Assembly (NCBI RefSeq): GCF_009617875.1
Contig: NZ_BLAV01000001.1
Location: 310,001 to 374,000, forward strand
DNA: 64,000 nucleotides
Direction of reading: 5' to 3'
Origin: Prolixibacter sp. NT017
Lineage (GTDB): Bacteria > Bacteroidota > Bacteroidia > Bacteroidales > Prolixibacteraceae
Shown here: positions 44,621-53,646 of the stretch, in pieces
Position numbering within the stretch: position 1 is the first letter of the stretch
Layout: each line of letters opens with the position of its first letter
The notes under the pieces: generated by a model
Databases searched by the model: none
What the model was told of the DNA's origin: nothing
What the model saw: the letters and a program-made list of their open reading frames with translations, nothing else
Translations under genes and position numbers: made by a program

Positions 44621-45214
44621 ATGGTAATAAGAGATTTGTCAAATAGAACTTTGCAACACATTTATTGCGACAACGGTTTAACAGACAAAATACTTGAAGA
44701 AGTTTTTCAGGCACATACCGAAGTAGTATTTCAGAAAAACGAATTTCTTTTAAGACAAGGCGAAACATCTAAAGAATATTATTGTCTTGAAAGCGGATTA
44801 GTTCGTGCGTTTGTTCACGACTATAAGGGTAACGACATTACCACACAGTTTTTCTGTAACAATGAAATTGTGATTGAAGCAAACTCGCTATTCATGCAAA
44901 TTCCTGCCAAAGAAAACATTCAAGCACTAACACCATGTAAATGTTGGAAAATTACTTTTGATGATTTTCAACGTCTATACCAAAATATTCCAGAAGTTGC
45001 TGAGTGGGGGCGTATGTGGATGTCGCAACAGTTGTTCTTATTAAAAAAACATTCTGTTTCAATAATTGCTGATTCAGCGACTGACAGGTATCTTTCTTTA
45101 ATAAAAGAAAGACCGCAAATTTTGAAAGAAGCGCCAATTAAGCATATTGCCTCATATCTTGGAATTACAGATACTTCCCTAAGCAGAATTAGAAATAAAG
45201 TGTCAAAAATGTAA
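44621..45214 (+). CDS. Crp/Fnr-family transcriptional regulator
   Basis: The 197-aa protein has a cyclic-nucleotide-binding fold (FQKNEFLLRQGETSKEYYCL, GLVRAFVHDYKGNDITTQFF, EANSLFMQIPAKENIQAL) and a C-terminal winged helix (PIKHIASYLGITDTSLSRIR). It lacks the cysteines of Fnr. It resembles the many Crp-like regulators of Bacteroidota with unknown effectors. Confidence 0.85.
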   Translation: MVIRDLSNRTLQHIYCDNGLTDKILEEVFQAHTEVVFQKNEFLLRQGETSKEYYCLESGLVRAFVHDYKGNDITTQFFCNNEIVIEANSLFMQIPAKENIQALTPCKCWKITFDDFQRLYQNIPEVAEWGRMWMSQQLFLLKKHSVSIIADSATDRYLSLIKERPQILKEAPIKHIASYLGITDTSLSRIRNKVSKM

Positions 45215-45316
45215 TTCATTTTTTGACACTTCATTTACTGTCCTATGACAAGTTTGGTTCATCAACTCTTTGATACTTTAGTGCAGTAGAACAAACAAAT
45301 AGTTAAACAGGGGAAA

Positions 45317-45868
45317 ATGAGAAAAGTAATTGCTGCAATCAATATGACACTTGATGGGGTTTGCGACCATACTGCTGGAATACCTGATGCAGAAATACAT
45401 CAACACTATACCGAACTATTAGGCCAGGGAGGTGGGATTCTATATGGCAGGACTACATATCAGCTTATGGAGTTTTGGCGAACCCTGCTGGAAAATCCTT
45501 CCAAGGAAAAATCAATGAATGACTTTGCTACGGCTATCGACAAAATTCCGAAAATAGTTTTCTCCCGGACAATTAAAAGTGTAGACTGGGAGAGTGCTAC
45601 ATTAGCAAAACGTGATTTAGAAGATGAAGTTTCGGAACTCAGGAAACAACCCGGTAAAAATATTTTTGTTGGTAGTCGCAGCTTAATTATACAACTACTG
45701 AAACTTAACTTGATTGATGAATTGCAACTTTGCATTCATCCAATGGTTGAAGGTAAGGGATTGCCATTATTCGAAGACATAAACGACAGGATTATTTTTA
45801 AGCTCGTTAGGAATAAAACCTTTAATAATGGAGCTGTAATTCTTTATTATCAACCCGAAAAGGAATGA
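45317..45868 (+). CDS. Dihydrofolate reductase family protein (RibD C-terminal-like)
   Basis: The 183-aa protein starts RKVIAAINMTLDGVCDH, then GGGILYGRTTYQLMEFW, KIVFSRTIKSVDWESA, GKNIFVGSRSLIIQLLKLNL and HPMVEGKGLPLFEDI: the standard pattern of DHFR-like reductases of the RibD_C type. It should bind NADPH; the substrate is unknown. It is a single-gene unit. Confidence 0.87.
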   Translation: MRKVIAAINMTLDGVCDHTAGIPDAEIHQHYTELLGQGGGILYGRTTYQLMEFWRTLLENPSKEKSMNDFATAIDKIPKIVFSRTIKSVDWESATLAKRDLEDEVSELRKQPGKNIFVGSRSLIIQLLKLNLIDELQLCIHPMVEGKGLPLFEDINDRIIFKLVRNKTFNNGAVILYYQPEKE

Positions 45869-46028
45869 CAAAACAACGAACCGGCAACGCAAGAATTTTA
45901 TAGTGCAAAAGCTTTATTTTAAAGATGACTCGGGAAAATCGGCTTAAAAAACTTTGGCGGTAGTAGTTCGATACGGGAAGCAATTTATTTATAGGTTTTA
46001 CGGTGGATTTGCTTAGCGAAATAATATT

Positions 46029-46826
46029 ATGGACAAAAGAAATATGAAATATGTTACGTCTAAAGATGGTACAAAAATCGCATATGATATTAGCGGTTCG
46101 GGACCTGTTTTAATAAATATTACAGGGGCGAGTGTGTTTCGAAATTTTTCCCCGGTACTACAGGCTGTGAAAACCTTTTCACAAAGTTTTACTATGTACA
46201 ACTATGATCGTCGCGGTCGGGGAAATAGTTCTGATACGAAACCTTATTCAACAGAAAAAGAAGTTGACGATATAGAAGCACTAATCGATGCTGCCGGAGG
46301 AAAAGCAAATTTGTACGGACACTCCTCGGGAGCGGTTTTAGCACTTGAGACTGCTTTGAAACTTGGTAAAAAAGTAGAAAAAGTGGTGATATATGACGCA
46401 CCCTATGTTCATAACGAGGCTGGAAAGGAAAAATATAAAAAACTGGCAAATAAAGTATTGACACTACTTTCAGAGGGGAGTAACAAACGAGCCATGAAAA
46501 CATTTTTGAGCGGTATCGGTATGCCAAAATTCTTCGTATGGTTATTGCCGCTTTCTCCAGGATGGAAGATAATGCATACACTTGCGCCAACACTCGCATA
46601 TGATATAGAACTTACAAAAGACTTTCCTCCACTGGAGCGATTTAAGGGCATCAAAACACCGACACGCATATTTGTGGGAAGTAAAAGTCCAGAAAACATT
46701 CGTACCGTCGGCCCACAAATAGCGGAAGTAGTACCTAACGCAGTTTTTGAGGAGATTGATGGCCAAGACCATATGGTCAGTGCAAAAGTGTTATTACCAA
46801 AGTTCAAGACCTTTTTTGACAAGTGA
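46029..46826 (+). CDS. Alpha/beta hydrolase
   Basis: The 265-aa protein has the alpha/beta hydrolase order: DISGSGPVLINITGA, NYDRRGRGNSSD, the nucleophile elbow YGHSSGAVLALE (GHSSG), PTRIFVGSKSPENI and the late histidine in GQDHMVSAKVL. The substrate is not predictable. The surrounding region consists of similar single genes. Confidence 0.85.
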   Translation: MDKRNMKYVTSKDGTKIAYDISGSGPVLINITGASVFRNFSPVLQAVKTFSQSFTMYNYDRRGRGNSSDTKPYSTEKEVDDIEALIDAAGGKANLYGHSSGAVLALETALKLGKKVEKVVIYDAPYVHNEAGKEKYKKLANKVLTLLSEGSNKRAMKTFLSGIGMPKFFVWLLPLSPGWKIMHTLAPTLAYDIELTKDFPPLERFKGIKTPTRIFVGSKSPENIRTVGPQIAEVVPNAVFEEIDGQDHMVSAKVLLPKFKTFFDK

Positions 46827-46962
46827 ATTAAACCGTATCTAAGAGGACTTATTATAACAACAGGTGATAATTTAATTCCTGCCGAACACTTTCTCCGGTA
46901 GCAATAAGCTGAAAAACAGACTAATATTAGAATCTTTTCAAAACGACAAAAGTTGTCCAATA

Positions 46963-47332
46963 ATGGCAGTTCAGGATGTGGACAGCAGTGCAAAATGGTA
47001 TGAAAGAATATTAGGACTCAGAAATACATCCGGAAGGACACGGTTTTGCAGTTCTGAAATCTGAAACAAATGAGATCGTTCTATGCCTTCATCAATGGGA
47101 AATGGACAATCACCCAACAATGACAAATCCAGGTATTACCTCAGGGAATGGCTTTATGCTTTACTTTAGGACAGAGAATATGGATGCAATATACAAAAGC
47201 GCTTTAGGGGAAGGTTGGAAAATAGAAGAAGATATTCAGTTGAATCCCGGACCAATGAAGAGAGAATTCTCTCTTCGTGACCCCGACGGATATTTTTTAA
47301 CGACAAGCGAATTTCACGAATTTGAAAAATGA
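46963..47332 (+). pseudogene. VOC/glyoxalase-like protein, frameshifted
   Basis: ATG at 46963 starts AVQDVDSSAKWYERILGLRN, a typical VOC opening. The continuation HPEGHGFAVLKSE ... FRTENMDAIYKSALGEGW ... SLRDPDGYFLTTSE is in another frame, with the shift near 47025-47031. One small indel restores a full ~122-aa VOC protein, so it is a recent pseudogene, or a sequencing error. Confidence 0.8.
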
Positions 47333-47344
47333 AACAAATATAAT

Positions 47345-47908
47345 ATGACCGGGCATGTGTTATTTATACAAGGTGGAGGCGACGGAGGATATGAAGCTGA
47401 TACAAAGCTGGTAGCTTCATTGTGCGAAGCTCTTGGAGAAACTTACAGTGTGTATTACCCTCGGATGTTTATTGAAGATAAGCCTGATTTTGGGTGGTGC
47501 CAACAAATAGGTGATGAAATCGTAGGGATTAAGAAAGACGTTATCTTGGTGGGGCATTCACTGGGAGCATCACTCCTGATGAAGTATCTGTCTGAAAATG
47601 AGATGAAAAATCGGATCGTTGGGGTTTTTCTTATCTCAACACCTTTCTGGAGCGGTGGCGAGGAGTGGGTGCAGGGACTTAAACTGGACGAAGCATTTGA
47701 TAATAGACTGCCTCAAGATGTTCCCATCTTTTTTTACCACTGTCATGATGACGAAGTGGTATCATTTGACCAATTTTTGCTTTATCGACAAAAGTTGCCC
47801 TGGGCAACTTTTCGTGAAATAAACAGCGGTGGACATCAACTTAATAATGATTTGACTCCGGTCGCAATGGATATAAAGGCACTAAGAAAACCAGTATTTA
47901 TGAGATAG
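47345..47908 (+). CDS. Small serine hydrolase (alpha/beta fold, RBBP9/YdeN-like)
   Basis: The 187-aa protein has HVLFIQGGGDGGYE, the nucleophile motif ILVGHSLGASLLMKYL, IFFYHCHDDEVVSFDQF (acid) and SGGHQLNN (His). This is the compact RBBP9-like type. It starts 12 bp after the VOC pseudogene and may be co-transcribed with it. Confidence 0.83.
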   Translation: MTGHVLFIQGGGDGGYEADTKLVASLCEALGETYSVYYPRMFIEDKPDFGWCQQIGDEIVGIKKDVILVGHSLGASLLMKYLSENEMKNRIVGVFLISTPFWSGGEEWVQGLKLDEAFDNRLPQDVPIFFYHCHDDEVVSFDQFLLYRQKLPWATFREINSGGHQLNNDLTPVAMDIKALRKPVFMR

Positions 47909-47917
47909 GGGAGAAAA

Positions 47918-48449
47918 ATGAAGTCTTATCAACAAAAGATATGTTCTCGGTTGTGGCCTGAACGAAGAAGTGAAATGGATGCATCTCTGTTATACCCACC
48001 AGAACAGCAACCTGGTATTGATACAAGGCTTTAAGGAATACTGTGTACTGCTGTTTTTCAAAGGTTCTTTACTGAAAGACACCAACGGCATTTTCATTTA
48101 GCAAACGGAGAATGTGCAGGCAGGACGCCAGATCCGGTTCACCAGCCTGCAGGAAATCGTTGAACTGGAAGCGACCAGCAAAGCCTATATCTTCGAAGCC
48201 GTTGAGGTAGAGAAAGCCGGCCTGAAAGTGGAGATGAAAAGACGAAAGATTATCCTGTTCCGGAAAAATTTCAAACAAAACTGAATGAAAGTCCGGCGCT
48301 GAAAACTGCTTTCGAGGCCCTAACTCCCGGACGACAACGGGCTTTTCTTTTTTCATTTCGGCCAGCTTAAACAATCGAAAACCCGCACGTCGTGGGTGGG
48401 AAAATGTATCCTACAGATTATGGATGGGAAGGGGTTGAATGATAGGTAA
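47918..48449 (+). pseudogene. YdeI/OmpD-associated (DUF1801-type) gene, multiply broken
   Basis: Pieces in different frames follow the family order: LNEEVKWMHLCYT, GFKEYCVLLFFKGSLLKDTN, an in-frame stop, QAGRQIRFTSLQEIVELEA, YIFEAVEVEKAGLKVEMK, FQTKLNESPALKTAFEALTP, and the end KCILQIMDGKGLND at 48449. At least two frameshifts and one stop are needed. Not functional. Confidence 0.7.
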
Positions 48450-48813
48450 ATTCTTTCCTGACCGAGAACCGAGAATGTATGTAGGGAGGTGATTGTAGTG
48501 GGATATCAGGTTTAGTCCTTAATTTGGCTTAAAAACAACATTGTGGAATTAGGTATTTGTTGATTTGTTTGCTCGTTTCACTATTGGTAACATAGTCTAC
48601 AATTGCGGATTTACAAACGAACTGATGAATGGAAATGTAGATAGGAAGCAAACCTTCAATGTCAGTTTTTGCAGGTATAGCTAGTCGCTGTCGGCGATAA
48701 TATCAGAAAAGGATTTGTTTCATCTTTCATCGAAAATCATCAGATGAGAGCGGATTAAATGCAAATGTAGTATAGTATTAACAAAATCAATCCGTTAATT
48801 TTTGTGTATTTTT

Positions 48814-48835
48814 AATACTACCTGATAGTAGTATT
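48814..48835. promoter_or_regulatory. Putative operator upstream of the Rrf2 gene
   Basis: AATACTAC (48814-48821) and GTAGTATT (48828-48835) form a perfect 8-bp inverted repeat with a 6-bp centre, overlapping the expected -33 region of the promoter at 48850. The same half-site GTAGTAT occurs at 48767-48773 and GTAGTATT at 49567-49574. Confidence 0.6.
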
Positions 48836-48849
48836 TAAGGGGAAATTTC

Positions 48850-48857
48850 TATATTTG
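48850..48857 (+). promoter_or_regulatory. -7 element of the Rrf2 gene promoter
   Basis: TATATTTG lies 32 bp before the start codon and 15 bp after the inverted repeat. Confidence 0.5.
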
Positions 48858-48888
48858 TTCGGAAATAGTAAAAGTTTTTTGAGTTCGC

Positions 48889-49305
48889 ATGAATTTAACC
48901 AATACATCACGCTATGCCATTCGCATTTTGAGCTATATGGCTCTGCAGGGGGAGCAGTTGTTCTCAGCCAAGCAACTGGTGGAGCGATTGAAAATCTCTG
49001 ATAAGTATTTGCGGGGGCTGATGACCAATCTTGCCCGGAAGGGATTGGTAAAGTCTGTTCAGGGGCGTGAAGGAGGCTATGAAATCAGTAAGCCGCACAC
49101 CGAATTGTACCTGATTGATATCATCAGCGCCGTAGAAGATATTAGTAAATACACTGGCTGTGTACTAGGATTTGGAGAGTGTTCCAATGCGAATCCCTGT
49201 GCTTTGCACGATCAATGGAATGAGATTAAAACGGACACGGTTCGGTTTTTACAGACAACCACCCTGGCGGATATTGTAAAAAGTAAGCACGTCATGAAGT
49301 TTTGA
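48889..49305 (+). CDS. Rrf2-family regulator with iron-sulfur-type cysteines (NsrR/IscR-like)
   Basis: The 138-aa protein has the Rrf2 winged helix (TSRYAIRILSYMALQ, SDKYLRGLMTNLARKGLV, REGGYEISKP) and three cysteines, Cys91, Cys98 and Cys104 (CVLGFGECSNANPC), in the spacing used by NsrR and IscR for a 2Fe-2S or 4Fe-4S cluster. Together with the hemerythrin genes downstream this points to an NO- or iron-sulfur-sensing repressor. A palindrome next to its promoter suggests autoregulation. Confidence 0.85.
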   Translation: MNLTNTSRYAIRILSYMALQGEQLFSAKQLVERLKISDKYLRGLMTNLARKGLVKSVQGREGGYEISKPHTELYLIDIISAVEDISKYTGCVLGFGECSNANPCALHDQWNEIKTDTVRFLQTTTLADIVKSKHVMKF

Positions 49306-49324
49306 TTTTTTTTACACATATATA

Positions 49325-49334
49325 CTACATGTAG
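49325..49334. promoter_or_regulatory. Second putative regulator site
   Basis: CTACATGTAG is a perfect 10-bp palindrome within ATACTAC-AT-GTAGGTAG, sharing the CTAC/GTAG core of the site upstream of the Rrf2 gene, and it lies between the regulator and the following genes. Confidence 0.4.
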
Positions 49335-49366
49335 GTAGCATTAAAAGCTGATTAAATTTTTTCAGA

Positions 49367-49560
49367 ATGAAAGAGACACTACCGGACAAGTTCACGAGCC
49401 GGGAAAGGATATTTTTATACTCGCCAGCACAGTATTGTCGAGCCGCTGAAGGATCGGATGTGATTCAGCACTTTACCCGATGGGTTAATGATCCTTGGCG
49501 GTCTGATCATTTTTTATGACCTGGTACACAAAACATACTTCGCCAAGAAATTGGCAGATT
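49367..49560 (+). pseudogene. Remnant of a membrane protein gene
   Basis: ATG at 49367 opens MKETLPDKFTSRERIFLYS. In other frames the end GLMILGGLIIFYDLVHKTYF-AKK is a convincing last transmembrane helix and tail, ending at TGA 49560. Only the two ends of the gene seem to remain. A haem-copper NO reductase/oxidase subunit would fit the NO-stress context, but the remnant is too short to prove it. Confidence 0.4.
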
Positions 49561-49626
49561 GAACAGGTAGTATTCAGAAACAGTCCCTGACTAGTGAGCA
49601 GGGGCTGTTTTCAAAATCTAACGCGA

Positions 49627-50817
49627 ATGTCGGAATTTACACAGAAATCGGAGAAGAGAGTTGCAGCTTTAGCGGCTTACTTGGCGGGTATCCTGAACCG
49701 GGAGAAGGGCAGGGAACTGGTGGAAGCGTATGGTATACAGACTACCCGATTTATTCCCGCTGACATCTTGTTGGCTTTCGACCGGGTAATGGAACAGGGA
49801 CCGGACATGGACGAGCTGAAAATGGCCTCCAACAAGCTGTTCAATATCCTGTACAAGACCCTTTGTCAGTATCCCTCCATTGAGCCGCCGGCAAACTCGT
49901 TCATCGATTACCTGGTACGAGATAACGGTGGTGTTTCTCTTCTAATGGAGGAAACCAAACCCCTGATCAAGTCACTGAACAGGGAGGTGACGGAAGGAAT
50001 ACGTACGGCTTTGCACAGCCGTTTTGAAGCACTTCAACGTTTCGAGAGCCATTATGTGATCAAGGAAAATATCCTGTTCCCCTTTATCGAAAAGAAGTGG
50101 AGCCACCATCAATGCCTGAGGCTGATGTGGAGTTTTCATGATGATATTCGAAGAAATATCAAGACGGCACTTAAGCTGTTACAGGCAAAATCTTTTGATT
50201 TGCAAGCGTTCAACCGGGTCAGTGGCCTGGTTTGGTTCAACATCCATACCATTATCTTCCGGGAAGAGAAAGTGCTTTTTCCCCTCCTGCTGGAGCAGGC
50301 TGATTCAGCAGAGTTGGATGATATGCTGGTCCAGGCGGCCGGGATTGGATTCTCTTTTACCGAAGTGGAAATGCCTGCTTTGCCGGAGAAACAGAGCAGA
50401 AAAACCCATCAGCAGATACACTTCAAAACCGGACAGCTCACCGTCGAACAAACAGAATTGCTGTTGAATCACCTTCCGGTGGATATCACTTTCGTGGACG
50501 AATCTGATACCGTAGCTTACTTCTCGTCACCCAAACACCGGATCTTCCCCAGGGCGACTGGTATTATTGGTCGGAAGGTACAAAACTGCCATCCTGCCGA
50601 AAGCGTGGATGTCGTCAACCGGATCGTAGATTCCTTCAGGAGGGGGGAAAAGGATGAAGCTTCTTTCCGGATCCATATGGGGTCTCAATATATACTTATT
50701 CGGTACTACGCTGTACGTGATGAGCAAGGCAGGTTTAAAGGGACACTGGAGGTCACTCAGGAAATATCAGGTATTCAGAAGATGACTGGTGACCGACGAC
50801 TGCTGGATTGGGATTGA
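49627..50817 (+). CDS. DUF438 protein: hemerythrin-like domain with C-terminal PAS domain
   Basis: The 396-aa protein has an N-terminal DUF438 helical domain (~1-90), a hemerythrin-like region with histidines and acids (RFESHYVIKENILFPFIEKK, WSFHDDIRR, FNIHTIIFREEKVLFPLL), and a PAS-like C-terminus (VDITFVDESDTVAYFSSPKH, NCHPAESVDVVNRIV, RYYAVRDEQGRFKGTLEV). This architecture is known in anaerobes and proposed to sense or bind O2/NO via a diiron site and haem. Start at MSEFTQKSEKR. A GTAGTATT half-site lies 52 bp upstream. Confidence 0.88.
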   Translation: MSEFTQKSEKRVAALAAYLAGILNREKGRELVEAYGIQTTRFIPADILLAFDRVMEQGPDMDELKMASNKLFNILYKTLCQYPSIEPPANSFIDYLVRDNGGVSLLMEETKPLIKSLNREVTEGIRTALHSRFEALQRFESHYVIKENILFPFIEKKWSHHQCLRLMWSFHDDIRRNIKTALKLLQAKSFDLQAFNRVSGLVWFNIHTIIFREEKVLFPLLLEQADSAELDDMLVQAAGIGFSFTEVEMPALPEKQSRKTHQQIHFKTGQLTVEQTELLLNHLPVDITFVDESDTVAYFSSPKHRIFPRATGIIGRKVQNCHPAESVDVVNRIVDSFRRGEKDEASFRIHMGSQYILIRYYAVRDEQGRFKGTLEVTQEISGIQKMTGDRRLLDWD

Positions 50818-50867
50818 TGATGGAACACGGGAGAATGCCTCAAATAGAACCATTAAATCAGGATAAC

Positions 50868-51386
50868 ATGAAAAACGTAACAGAACAATTAACAGCGGAA
50901 CATCGAAACATTTTACGGGTGATAGACGAGGTGCTGGAGGAGTGCCAAAGGCTGGAATGCGGAGGGATTCTGAATCCGAAGTTTATTGAACAAACCATCG
51001 ATTTCATCCGGAATTATGCCGATAAATACCATCATGCCAAAGAGGAAAAGATTCTTTTTGAGGCGATGCTCGAGAACCAGGATTGCCTGCATTGCAACCC
51101 GATTCCGGTGATGCTGTATGAGCACGAGGAGAGCCGCGGGTTTGTGCGGAACATGGAGAAGGCCCTCGACGAGAAGGATGTACCCGCCGTGATAGCCAAT
51201 GCGCATAATTATTGCCGGTTATTGCAGGGACACATCTATAAGGAGGACCATATCCTCTATCCCATGGCCGAAGAGGCGCTGGACGAGCTCCGGAAAGAGA
51301 CGGTTTTGCAGCGTTACCGGGAAGCCGATTCTGTAACGCTGACCGCAGAGACAGTGAAAAGGTATGAAACTTTATTTGCTGACTAA
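50868..51386 (+). CDS. Hemerythrin-domain protein
   Basis: The 172-aa protein carries the diiron hemerythrin ligands: TAEHRNILRVIDEV, YADKYHHAKEEKILFEAM, YEHEESRGFVRNM and QGHIYKEDHILYPMAEE. Relatives store or sense O2, or repair iron-sulfur clusters after NO stress. The start at 50868 (MKNVTEQLTAEHRN) is chosen over 50820 because family members begin near this motif. It lies 50 bp behind the DUF438 gene. Confidence 0.88.
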   Translation: MKNVTEQLTAEHRNILRVIDEVLEECQRLECGGILNPKFIEQTIDFIRNYADKYHHAKEEKILFEAMLENQDCLHCNPIPVMLYEHEESRGFVRNMEKALDEKDVPAVIANAHNYCRLLQGHIYKEDHILYPMAEEALDELRKETVLQRYREADSVTLTAETVKRYETLFAD

Positions 51387-51416
51387 ATGAATGGATGATA
51401 AAAGGGATTTGGGGTG

Positions 51417-52937
51417 ATGGGAGCAGTCAGATCGCGTTGGAAGAAACTACACCGGTGGCCGGGAGTAATCGTATCTTTTTTGTTACTGTACTATGGTATT
51501 ACCGGCATATTTATGAATCACCGGCAGTTTTTTTCCGGTCTGGATGTAGACCGGAGTAATTTGCCGGACAACTTTCAGTATCATCACTGGAACAACAGTG
51601 CTTTGAAGGGGAATTTAATTATCCACCCGGATAGCATCATGGTATACGGAAATATCGGCATTTGGGTGACCGATTCCACATTCGAAAACTATCGGTCGCT
51701 TAATGCCGGTTTTCCTTATGGTGCAGACAACCGGAAGATATTTGATCTTCACCGGGCAGCAGATGGGCATCTGTATGCAGCCACACAGTTTGGCTTGTAT
51801 GCTTTTGATACGTCTGAAGGGCAATGGGTGAAATTTCCACTTGATGTACAGATCAACCGGTTTGTTGCTGTTCAAAGTATCAACGATACCATCTATGCCC
51901 TTAACCGTTCCTGGCTATTTAAAGGAAAATCAGCTGGCATTCATACTCGGTTTCAAAAGATTGAACTGAACGAACCTGTCGGATACCGAAATACTGTTCC
52001 TTTGTTTTTAACCATTTGGCAGATTCACTCGGGGGAGATCTTCGGATTGCCGGGCCAGCTTTTTGTTGACTTCCTGGGGTTGGTGACTGTTTTTCTTTCG
52101 GTTACCGGGCTTATCTATTTCTTTTTCCCGGGATGGATCAAACGAAGGAAAAGGAAAAAGAAGACGATCCAATACCCGTCTAACGTGAACCGATGGTCCC
52201 TCAAATGGCATAACAAAATCGGGGCCTGGTTTTTCATCTTTCTCTTCATTCTCTTCTTTACCGGGATGTTTCTGCGGCCACCGGCATTGATTGCTGTGGC
52301 GAATGCCAAGATATCTCCTGTCAAATATTCGAAAATGGACCAGCCCAATCCGTGGCATGATAAACTTCGGGCCCTCCGTTTCGACGAGCGTGAAAAACGT
52401 TGGATGCTATCGACTTCCGAAGGAATGTTTCATATGAATCAAGGGACACTTACACCTGTGCCTTTCCAGATACAACCACCAGTGAGCGTTATGGGTATCA
52501 ACGCGTTGGAATGTACTGGTGACAGTGCATTTCTGGTCGGTTCGTTCACCGGTTTATTTCGCTGGCAACCCGGTCATCCCGACATTTTTGATTATACCAA
52601 CGGGAAGCTATACAAGGGAAATCCGTCGGGACGCCCCATCGGGAACTACAAGGTGACAGGGATGATCACCAAACCCAACGGGGAACAATATCTGGTTGAT
52701 TACGACCGGGGCATCATTCCGCTTCACCATGCGCCACCATTTCCTGAGATGCCTGAGCAGATCGTCACGGAATCACGTATGTCGTTGTGGAGTCTGTCAC
52801 TGGAAATTCATACCGGACGTTTCTTTCACTTTCTGTTGGGAGATTTTTATATTCTGTTGGTCCCGTTGGTCAGTTTAATATCTGCCATGGTAGTGATTAG
52901 TGGATATATAGTATATCGAAAAAAATTCAAACACTAA
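51417..52937 (+). CDS. PepSY-associated transmembrane protein
   Basis: The 506-aa protein begins with WKKLHRWPGVIVSFLLLYYG, the PepSY TM signature, and has further membrane helices near residues 215-240 (VDFLGLVTVFLSVTGLIYFF), 265-285 and 480-500. Large extracytoplasmic regions have beta-propeller-like stretches (GNIGIWVTDSTFENYRSL, LYAATQFGLYAFD). Such proteins are often tied to iron uptake or periplasmic ferric reduction. It is the fourth gene of the putative NO/iron module. ATG 51417 preferred over GTG 51414. Confidence 0.82.
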   Translation: MGAVRSRWKKLHRWPGVIVSFLLLYYGITGIFMNHRQFFSGLDVDRSNLPDNFQYHHWNNSALKGNLIIHPDSIMVYGNIGIWVTDSTFENYRSLNAGFPYGADNRKIFDLHRAADGHLYAATQFGLYAFDTSEGQWVKFPLDVQINRFVAVQSINDTIYALNRSWLFKGKSAGIHTRFQKIELNEPVGYRNTVPLFLTIWQIHSGEIFGLPGQLFVDFLGLVTVFLSVTGLIYFFFPGWIKRRKRKKKTIQYPSNVNRWSLKWHNKIGAWFFIFLFILFFTGMFLRPPALIAVANAKISPVKYSKMDQPNPWHDKLRALRFDEREKRWMLSTSEGMFHMNQGTLTPVPFQIQPPVSVMGINALECTGDSAFLVGSFTGLFRWQPGHPDIFDYTNGKLYKGNPSGRPIGNYKVTGMITKPNGEQYLVDYDRGIIPLHHAPPFPEMPEQIVTESRMSLWSLSLEIHTGRFFHFLLGDFYILLVPLVSLISAMVVISGYIVYRKKFKH

Positions 52938-52950
52938 AAATAATAAAGAT

Positions 52951-53298
52951 ATGATTGCAAGAACGATTCAGTCAGCTCCTAAAAAGGAGAATCCGCATGG
53001 AGTAGAAGTACACAAGATGTATGATGATCCCTCTGCGCAGATCATGCACATGACCCTGCAGCCAGGAGAGGGATTAAAACCTCACGCTACTCCGGTCGAC
53101 GTTACTTTTTATGTTCTGGAGGGAAAACTGACCGTATTGATAGGCGACGAGTCGGAACGTTTTGATGAAGGGACCTTAATTGAGAGTCCGGCAAACATTG
53201 TTCATTCATTACTTAACGAATCTGAACGAGTTGCCCGCGTTCTGGTTACTAAAGCACCCCGACCGTCTGGTCCGGGAAAGATAAAGTCGTCAGAATAG
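52951..53298 (+). CDS. Cupin-domain protein
   Basis: The 115-aa single cupin has MHMTLQPGEGLKPHATPVDVTF-like motif 1 (LKPHATPVD) and ESPANIVHSLLNE as motif 2. It starts 13 bp after the PepSY gene, so it belongs to the same transcript. Substrate or ligand unknown. Confidence 0.85.
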   Translation: MIARTIQSAPKKENPHGVEVHKMYDDPSAQIMHMTLQPGEGLKPHATPVDVTFYVLEGKLTVLIGDESERFDEGTLIESPANIVHSLLNESERVARVLVTKAPRPSGPGKIKSSE

Positions 53299-53646
53299 GC
53301 AGGTATAGGAAAGCTGCTTTCCCATACGTTTTTTTTTGCAAGCTTCTCTCAGTTTTTCGAGACATTAGCTGAAGATAAATGCGTAAAGCCCTTGTTGGTC
53401 ACAATAGGGGCTTTTATGCATGAATTGGTACCTATCTATACCATCCGGTAAACCTCTTCATTGGAATCTTTTGCGTTGGTATATCGTTTTTGGTTAAATT
53501 CGAAAATCAGAATTAACGCTCTCCAGTTGGTCCCATAACGAAAAGAATGGTTTCTGTATGAATAGAAACCAATTAGTATGCAGCCGCTGAAGGGCAAGTT
53601 TAAAACAGAAAGAATCAATTTCTGATACAATTGTAAAATTAAAAAT

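Noticed and set aside
53436..53630. 64-aa minus-strand frame before the SRPBCC gene
   Set aside because: No domain, no promoter, atypical composition; likely chance.
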